Part shown: positions 22,078 through 26,613 of the stretch, one piece after another
Numbering within the stretch: the stretch's first letter is position 1
Layout: each line of letters opens with the position of its first letter
DNA from: DAOQAU01 sp964640325
GTDB taxonomy: Bacteria; Cyanobacteriota; Vampirovibrionia; Gastranaerophilales; Gastranaerophilaceae
Reading direction: 5' to 3'
Assembly: GCA_964640325.1 (NCBI GenBank)
Contig: CAZXID010000025.1
Location: 1 to 26,613, forward strand
DNA length: 26,613 nt
Program-made: the position numbers and the translations under genes
The notes under the pieces: generated by a model
The model's database searches: none
Seen by the model: the letters and a program-made list of their open reading frames with translations, nothing else
What the model was told of the DNA's origin: nothing

Positions 22078-22746
22078 ATGAAAATAACCCCGATAATTCA
22101 ACAATACAATAGCCAACAAACGCGCAATAAATATATTGGCATTAGCTTTCAATCCGCAAATATTTATAATCACAAAATATTTTTACCAAAAACCAATATA
22201 TGTAATTTTAAACAGTGGGACGAAAATCTTTATTCAGGCTCTCAACCCGGTAAAAAAGGGAATTTTGGAGATATATATTTTTTGGATGCAAATTCTCTAA
22301 AAAATGATTTAAATATTTTAAAACAAACAGGTATTAGTAAAATTATTGATTTGAGAAGAGAAACAACAGACGGTATTTGTGTCAGCGCAGAAAGAGAAAA
22401 AACCAAAAAAATGGCAATAGAATACAAAAATATTCCCATGAGCGCAAAAAATATCCCTACCCATGAAGAAATAAGAGAATTTTTTAATGAATTAAAAACA
22501 GCCAAAGGTCGCGTATTTTTACATTGCAAAGAAGGCTACGACAGAACAGGAATGATGTTGTGCCTTTATTTTGCTCACTTGACGGGAGACAAACCCAAAG
22601 CCATTGTAAATATGGTTTTTGGACAAAGAAATTTAATACCCTTTAGGTTTTTAAGCGATATCGAAAAACAAAAAATGCTTGCGCTGATGTCATATATTTC
22701 AAGCCTTAACAAGAGAGATTTTGAACATTTTTTAAGAACGAGGTAA
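22078..22746 (+). CDS. Tyrosine/dual-specificity-type protein phosphatase
   Basis: A 222-residue protein with the CX5R signature HCKEGYDRTG (nucleophile Cys150, Arg156), preceded by KGRVFLHC. The upstream strand ISKIIDLRRE and IPMSAKNIPTHEEI fit a dual-specificity phosphatase fold. The general-acid Asp is not obvious. An N-terminal extension of ~40 residues is rich in Asn and Gln, with no signal peptide. The substrate could be a phosphotyrosine protein, a phosphoinositide or another phospho-compound. AAGG lies about 8 bases before the ATG. It is a single gene, divergent from nadK. Phosphatases of this type are often bacterial effectors, but nothing here proves export. Confidence 0.82.
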   Translation: MKITPIIQQYNSQQTRNKYIGISFQSANIYNHKIFLPKTNICNFKQWDENLYSGSQPGKKGNFGDIYFLDANSLKNDLNILKQTGISKIIDLRRETTDGICVSAEREKTKKMAIEYKNIPMSAKNIPTHEEIREFFNELKTAKGRVFLHCKEGYDRTGMMLCLYFAHLTGDKPKAIVNMVFGQRNLIPFRFLSDIEKQKMLALMSYISSLNKRDFEHFLRTR

Positions 22747-22788
22747 TTAGTTTTAAAACCTGAAATTCAGCCCTGTTTTTAAAGTTAT

Positions 22789-22806
22789 TTTGTAACGATA
22801 TGTAAC
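22789..22806 (-). promoter_or_regulatory. Perfect HLR1-type (RpaB-binding) site
   Basis: On the minus strand the site reads GTTACATA-TC-GTTACAAA. It matches every position of the cyanobacterial HLR1 consensus (G/T)TTACA(T/A)(T/A)NN(G/T)TTACA(T/A)(T/A). On the plus strand this is TGTAAC repeated with a 10-base period, and a third weaker copy TGTATA follows at 22811. It lies 81-98 bases before the coiled-coil gene at 22887. An RpaB-like regulator is encoded at 8430. Binding is inferred. Confidence 0.6.
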
Positions 22807-22886
22807 AATTTGTATATACTATGAAATCCAAAAAGTATATATTACTTTATATAAATATAAGAGATTAAACTTAAGGAGAGCATATT

Positions 22887-23969
22887 ATGACAGCACCTGT
22901 AAATAACGTTAAAAAGACACAAGGACTTGATACTAATAACTTATTTATACAATTTACACCAATTGTTGATAAAGACATGACAATGGATGGAAGTATTTTT
23001 AACAAAGTAAATAACTCCTCTTCATCTTCTGATGAAAATATAGCAGAAAAAACTAAAGAGGGTGAGAAAAAGAAAGAATCCTGGTTATCAAAAACTTTTA
23101 ATGCAGAAAAAGGAGCAAAAGGTGAAACATCAAACTGTAAAGATATGAGCAAAGATTCAAAAGGGTTTGTCCAGGATTTTGACAAACAAAATAAAAACGT
23201 TCAAAATAATACCAAAAAAACTGTACAACTGTTAACCAAAAATAATAAAGAAATAGATAAAGCAAGTAAAGAAATTCAAAAAGAGCAAGCCGAAATGACA
23301 GAATTGACAACGGAAAAAGCATCCCTTGAAGCAGAAATTGAATCAGCATCAAGCACTGATTCAACAGGAAGTGACCAAAACAGCGCATTTTCATTAGAAC
23401 TTGCCGGAAGTCAGAAGGAAGATTCAGGAAATTCAGCAGCCGTAAAACCTACCGCGGATTCAGATAAAGTCGCGGATTTAGAGCAAGAATTAGCCGGCAT
23501 CGATGGAAAAATCAGTACTAATCAAGCCAGCATCAGAACAAATACAAAACAAATAACTACAATCAACACTCAATCAACTTCATATAAAAATAATGTTAAT
23601 AAATTAATAAACGAAGCAATGAAATACACTGTACAAACTCAAAACACCATTGCCGTCGGACAACAAAAAGCGAGTACAGCACAAACAGTCGGAACAGTAA
23701 CTCAAGTAACAGGCGGGCTTGCAACAGCAGTAGGTGGCGCAATGATGGCCTTCGGATGGAGCGCCCCTCTTGGTGCTAAAATTGCAGCCGGAGGTGGCTT
23801 GGCAACAGCAGCCGGAGGTATTACAGTAGCTGTCTCACAGACAGCACAAGGAGATTTAGCAGGAGCAAGCCAATCAGCCGCCAATGCAGCGAACCAGGCA
23901 ACTAACGCACAAAATACTCTTAAAACTTTTGAGCAACAGCAACAACCTAAGCCTGCGGCAACTACATAA
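22887..23969 (+). CDS. Coiled-coil protein with glycine-rich hydrophobic region, function unknown
   Basis: I do not recognise this 360-residue protein. Residues ~1-95 are polar and Ser/Lys-rich. Coiled-coil helices follow (~100-155 and ~193-245), separated by a Ser/Gly-rich linker. Two Gly/Ala-rich hydrophobic segments (~272-292 and ~294-318) could form a membrane hairpin, and an Ala/Gln/Asn-rich helical tail closes the chain. No signal peptide is present. Coiled coils plus a hydrophobic hairpin recall pore-forming or translocator proteins such as the YopB/SipB type, but that is only a shape likeness, and no secretion genes are near. AAGGAGA stands 8 bases before the ATG. The HLR1-type site upstream suggests control by the RpaB-like regulator. 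Confidence 0.82.
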   Translation: MTAPVNNVKKTQGLDTNNLFIQFTPIVDKDMTMDGSIFNKVNNSSSSSDENIAEKTKEGEKKKESWLSKTFNAEKGAKGETSNCKDMSKDSKGFVQDFDKQNKNVQNNTKKTVQLLTKNNKEIDKASKEIQKEQAEMTELTTEKASLEAEIESASSTDSTGSDQNSAFSLELAGSQKEDSGNSAAVKPTADSDKVADLEQELAGIDGKISTNQASIRTNTKQITTINTQSTSYKNNVNKLINEAMKYTVQTQNTIAVGQQKASTAQTVGTVTQVTGGLATAVGGAMMAFGWSAPLGAKIAAGGGLATAAGGITVAVSQTAQGDLAGASQSAANAANQATNAQNTLKTFEQQQQPKPAATT

Positions 23970-23985
23970 GCTAAAATCAATAAAT

Positions 23986-24031
23986 AAAAGTTACAGGGAG
24001 AAATTCGTACGAATTTCTCCCTGTAACTTTT
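23986..24031. terminator. Bidirectional terminator: perfect 46-bp palindrome
   Basis: Two 23-base arms (23986-24008 and 24009-24031) meet at the centre with no spacer, with AAAA at one end and TTTT at the other, followed by more T on the plus strand. It sits between the convergent coiled-coil gene and rex and touches the rex stop codon. Confidence 0.9.
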
Positions 24032-24645
24032 TATATCCTATAAGTAAACTGCAAAAAATTTCCCATCAGATTTTCGTTCCAGGTCTGAACATTTTTTGGA
24101 ACGCAAAGCACTGTGGGAGAAAAATTCCAAATGTATTTCAATCCTGATTTAACCAAAAAATCGGCGGTATTTTGTGCATATTTTCTAGGGACAGTTAAGA
24201 TTGCTATATCAACCGACATTTTCTTTGCAAGCTCGGGCAAATCTGAAATATTAAAAATCTCTTTACCGTTAATTTTTGAACCGACTTTTGATTTATCATT
24301 GTCAAAAAGTGCCATAATATTCAAGCCGTAGTTAATAAAATTTCCGTAATTTGCAAGTGCTGTCCCTAAATTTCCTGCACCTATAATAAAAGCGTTTTTG
24401 ACTTTTTTAAACCCGAGCGTTTTTTCAATATTTTCCTTAAGGTCAACGACAGAATAGCCTACACGGCATTTGCCGACATTTTTAAGCAATCCTATATCTT
24501 TTCTCACCTGCGAATCATCAATCTTCAAAAGGGTTGCTATTTGAGGGCTTGAAACAAATTCAACCCCTCTTTCAATATAATCGGAAAGAATACAATGATA
24601 TAAAGTCAATCGATTTATAACCTTATCAGAAAATCTTTTTTCCAT
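24031..24645 (-). CDS. rex: Redox-sensing transcriptional repressor Rex
   Basis: Rex represses fermentative and respiratory genes until a high NADH/NAD ratio releases it from DNA. The 204-residue protein has an N-terminal winged helix (RLTLYHCILSDYIERG, VSSPQIATLLKIDDSQVRKDIGLL) and a Rossmann domain with IIGAGNLGTALANY, plus FDNDKSKVG. The C-terminal domain-swap helix is present. The ATG at 24645 has AGGA 7 bases upstream and is preferred over the TTG just before it. A TATAAT-type -10 lies upstream on the minus strand. No convincing Rex operator was found in this window. It is divergent from trhP. Confidence 0.95.
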   Translation of the reverse strand: MEKRFSDKVINRLTLYHCILSDYIERGVEFVSSPQIATLLKIDDSQVRKDIGLLKNVGKCRVGYSVVDLKENIEKTLGFKKVKNAFIIGAGNLGTALANYGNFINYGLNIMALFDNDKSKVGSKINGKEIFNISDLPELAKKMSVDIAILTVPRKYAQNTADFLVKSGLKYIWNFSPTVLCVPKNVQTWNENLMGNFLQFTYRI

Positions 24646-24748
24646 CAAAAAATCCTAAAAAATGTCGCAATTAAAAAAATTATACATAAAAATCGAATTA
24701 TTTAAAAGATTTCTTGATTAGAGGGTGTGTTTTTGTTTAAATCAAGTT

Positions 24749-25999
24749 ATGAAACCTGAATTATTAATGCCTGCGGGCAACTTAGAAAAATTGGAATATG
24801 CCATAAAATACGGTGCTGACGCTGTTTATTTGGGCGTTGTAGATTTCAGCCTGCGCTCAATGAGAAAAGGCGAACTGATAACTTTTGACAACCTTAAGCA
24901 GGCAATAGATTTAGCGCATTCTTTGGGTGCAAAAGCTTATTTAACCTTAAATATTTTCGCTTTTAATAACGATATTGAAAATCTTGAAAAATCTATGCCA
25001 ACAATAAAAAAGGCAAACCCTGATGCTATAATTCTAAGTGATTTGGGAATTTTTAAGGTCGTAAAAAAACATCTGCAAGATACTCCGATACACGTAAGCA
25101 CACAAACCAATACGCTAAATTACGAAGCGGTAAATTTTTGGAAAGATTTGGGCGCAAAAAGGGTTATTTTAGCGCGTGAGCTTCCTATTTCAGATGTTGC
25201 TCAAATCCGCAAAAAAGTTCCAGATATTGAACTTGAAGTCTTTGTTCATGGCTCGCAGTGCATGTCTTTTTCGGGAAGATGTCTGTTGAGTGATTACATG
25301 ACGGATAATGAGCGAAAAGCCAATCAGGGTAATTGTTCTCAGCCTTGCAGATGGGAATACGCTCTTGTCGAAAGAACCCGCCCCGACCAACAATTTAAAA
25401 TCCACCAAACCGAAAGAGGTGCACACATTTTAAGCCCCAAAGATTTGTGTTTGGTTGAACATTTGCAAAAATTGATTGATGCGGGTGTAAATTCTTTTAA
25501 GGTTGAAGGCAGAACAAAAAGTCTTTATTACGTTTCTGCGGTTGCAAAGGCTTACAGAAATGCAATAGATGAAATCGTGAAAAATCCCAAAGCCGATTTG
25601 AGCAAGTATTTTGAAGAATTAAAAAAGGTCGGAAACAGAGGCTATACTCAAGGGTTTTACTTGGGCAAGCACGATGAAACCTGCTACAATTACGAAACTT
25701 CAAAAGGGCTTGCCGGTGCCGATTTTTTGTGTGAATTTTGGGATAAAACGCAAGACGGATTTTATAAAGTAAAAATTAAAAACAAAATTTTATTAAACGA
25801 TGAAGTTGAAATAATTACGCCCGATGAGCAATTTTTGTCAAAAGTGGTTGAGATTAAAGACAAAAACGGTGTAAATGTAGATATTGCAAATACAAACGAT
25901 GAACTCTTTTTGAAATTTTCAAAAGAGCCCAAAGACTTTAAATACGCCCTTGCAAGAACGATTGATGTCCTTTATATTAATAAAAAAGTTAAACAATAA
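24749..25999 (+). CDS. trhP: U32-family tRNA 5-hydroxyuridine synthase TrhP (YegQ)
   Basis: A 416-residue U32-family protein (formerly called peptidase/collagenase). It matches E. coli TrhP/YegQ closely along its length: MKPELLMPAGNLEKLEYA, YGADAVYLG, HVSTQTNTLN, FVHGSQCMSFSGRCLLSDY, GNCSQPCRWEY and KVEGRTKSLYYV. TrhP makes 5-hydroxyuridine at tRNA position 34 using prephenate and an iron-sulfur centre. The four expected cysteines are Cys171, 178, 196 and 200. The frame can open at a GTG (24725), but the ATG at 24749 starts exactly at the family N-terminus. Neither has a strong ribosome site. It is followed 8 bases later by the yqeG-like gene, so the two form an operon. RlhA is the less likely alternative. 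Confidence 0.9.
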   Translation: MKPELLMPAGNLEKLEYAIKYGADAVYLGVVDFSLRSMRKGELITFDNLKQAIDLAHSLGAKAYLTLNIFAFNNDIENLEKSMPTIKKANPDAIILSDLGIFKVVKKHLQDTPIHVSTQTNTLNYEAVNFWKDLGAKRVILARELPISDVAQIRKKVPDIELEVFVHGSQCMSFSGRCLLSDYMTDNERKANQGNCSQPCRWEYALVERTRPDQQFKIHQTERGAHILSPKDLCLVEHLQKLIDAGVNSFKVEGRTKSLYYVSAVAKAYRNAIDEIVKNPKADLSKYFEELKKVGNRGYTQGFYLGKHDETCYNYETSKGLAGADFLCEFWDKTQDGFYKVKIKNKILLNDEVEIITPDEQFLSKVVEIKDKNGVNVDIANTNDELFLKFSKEPKDFKYALARTIDVLYINKKVKQ

Positions 26000-26007
26000 G
26001 GAGTTTT

Positions 26008-26487
26008 ATGCTGTTAAAACCGGATTACAATTTAAAAAACATTTATGAAATTAATCTTGAAGACCTTAAAGCACAAGGGATTAAAGCTATTTTCTTTGAT
26101 TTAGACAGCACCATTATGGTTTCAAAATCAGGAAATTATCACGAAGAAACCGAGCAGTGGCTTAAAAAAGTCGAAGAAGATTTTTTTATCGCAGTTGTCA
26201 CGAATAACAAAAAATTTGAATATGTGGAAAAAGTTAAAAGTATATCAAGCTTTCAGGTGATAGCAGATGCCAAAAAACCTTCACCCAAAGCTATGAAAAA
26301 ACTGCTTGCTAAAATAAATATGAGCCCCAAAGAGGTCGTAATAGTGGGCGACAGACCTTTGACAGACATTCTTGCGGGCAAATTGCTCGGTGCAAAAACA
26401 ATTCTTGTCGATTCAATAAACGCCCACAACGAAGGACTTCCTACCCGTTTTGTCCGCTGGCTTGAGAGAAGATTTATTTTAAATTAA
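26008..26487 (+). CDS. yqeG: YqeG-family HAD phosphatase (subclass IIIA)
   Basis: A 159-residue HAD hydrolase. Motif I is FFDLDSTI (nucleophile Asp31, Asp33), motif II VVTNNKK, the motif III lysine lies in KKPSPKAM, and motif IV is GDRPLTDIL. The YqeG family is related to yeast Gep4 and plant PGPP1, phosphatidylglycerophosphate phosphatases that make phosphatidylglycerol. That is a plausible role, though unproven in bacteria of this kind. AAGGAG is 5 bases before the ATG, and the gene follows trhP at 8 bases, so they share a transcript. Confidence 0.9.
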   Translation: MLLKPDYNLKNIYEINLEDLKAQGIKAIFFDLDSTIMVSKSGNYHEETEQWLKKVEEDFFIAVVTNNKKFEYVEKVKSISSFQVIADAKKPSPKAMKKLLAKINMSPKEVVIVGDRPLTDILAGKLLGAKTILVDSINAHNEGLPTRFVRWLERRFILN

Positions 26488-26574
26488 TAAGGATGATGAT
26501 GAGGGGCTAAAGGGCTGAATAGCTGAAAGGCTTAACAATTAAAAATACCCGCAAATACAATAATAATAATGTAA

Positions 26575-26592
26575 AAACTTTGCCCAAAGTTT
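26575..26592 (+). terminator. Weak hairpin near the window end
   Basis: AAACTTTG (26575-26582) and CAAAGTTT (26585-26592) form an A/T-rich hairpin followed by ATTTTAAT. It may end the trhP-yqeG transcript. The 26488-26574 stretch before it has no gene, only short AGGGCT/TAGCTGA/AGGCTTA-like repeats. Confidence 0.35.
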
Positions 26593-26613
26593 ATTTTAAT
26601 AGTATGATTGATT

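Overview
The window is a low-GC bacterial chromosome segment with short intergenic gaps. It carries no transposase, integrase, phage gene or CRISPR array. The best guess is a non-photosynthetic relative of Cyanobacteria (Vampirovibrionia/Melainabacteria, possibly a gut Gastranaerophilales). Three things point that way: a response regulator very like cyanobacterial RpaB, a RecG with the N-terminal extension typical of cyanobacterial RecG, and a perfect match to HLR1, the DNA site bound by RpaB in Cyanobacteria. Rex, bacteriohemerythrin, a lower Entner-Doudoroff module and the AmmeMemoRadiSam genes fit an anaerobic or microaerophilic fermenter. The lineage is inferred, not proven.

Layout. 1-1176: a coiled-coil protein with one hydrophobic segment, ending in a bidirectional terminator. 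1191-3763 (minus): KDPG-type aldolase, KDG-type kinase and a CsaB-like pyruvyl transferase in one tightly coupled operon. 3839-8258: a CHASE2 adenylate cyclase, then recG behind a REP-like element. 8430-9610: the RpaB-like regulator, a REP-like palindrome, tRNA-His and a structured GC-richer block. 9611-13598: a calpain-like cysteine protease, a secreted 20-residue-repeat protein, bacteriohemerythrin, an FkbM methyltransferase and two small unknown proteins. 13762-16705: a PEBP-family protein, then AmrS divergent from a fused AmrB-AmrA. 16707-19264: thymidine kinase, a TrmB-like regulator and a methyltransferase. 19429-21922 (minus): nadK-recN. 22078-23969: a tyrosine/dual-specificity-type phosphatase and a second coiled-coil protein whose promoter region holds the HLR1 site. 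24031-26487: Rex, then the U32 enzyme TrhP and a YqeG-type HAD phosphatase.

How parts may work together. The RpaB-like regulator could control the coiled-coil gene at 22887 through HLR1, a regulatory link kept without photosynthesis. AmrS and AmrB-A share one compact bidirectional promoter and probably act together. The protease, the phosphatase and the two coiled-coil proteins look like surface or host-interaction proteins, but none has a classical signal peptide. Long perfect inverted repeats recur, both as terminators and inside coding regions (recG, fkbM-like, amrS, amrBA, recN), which is the most striking DNA-level feature here.
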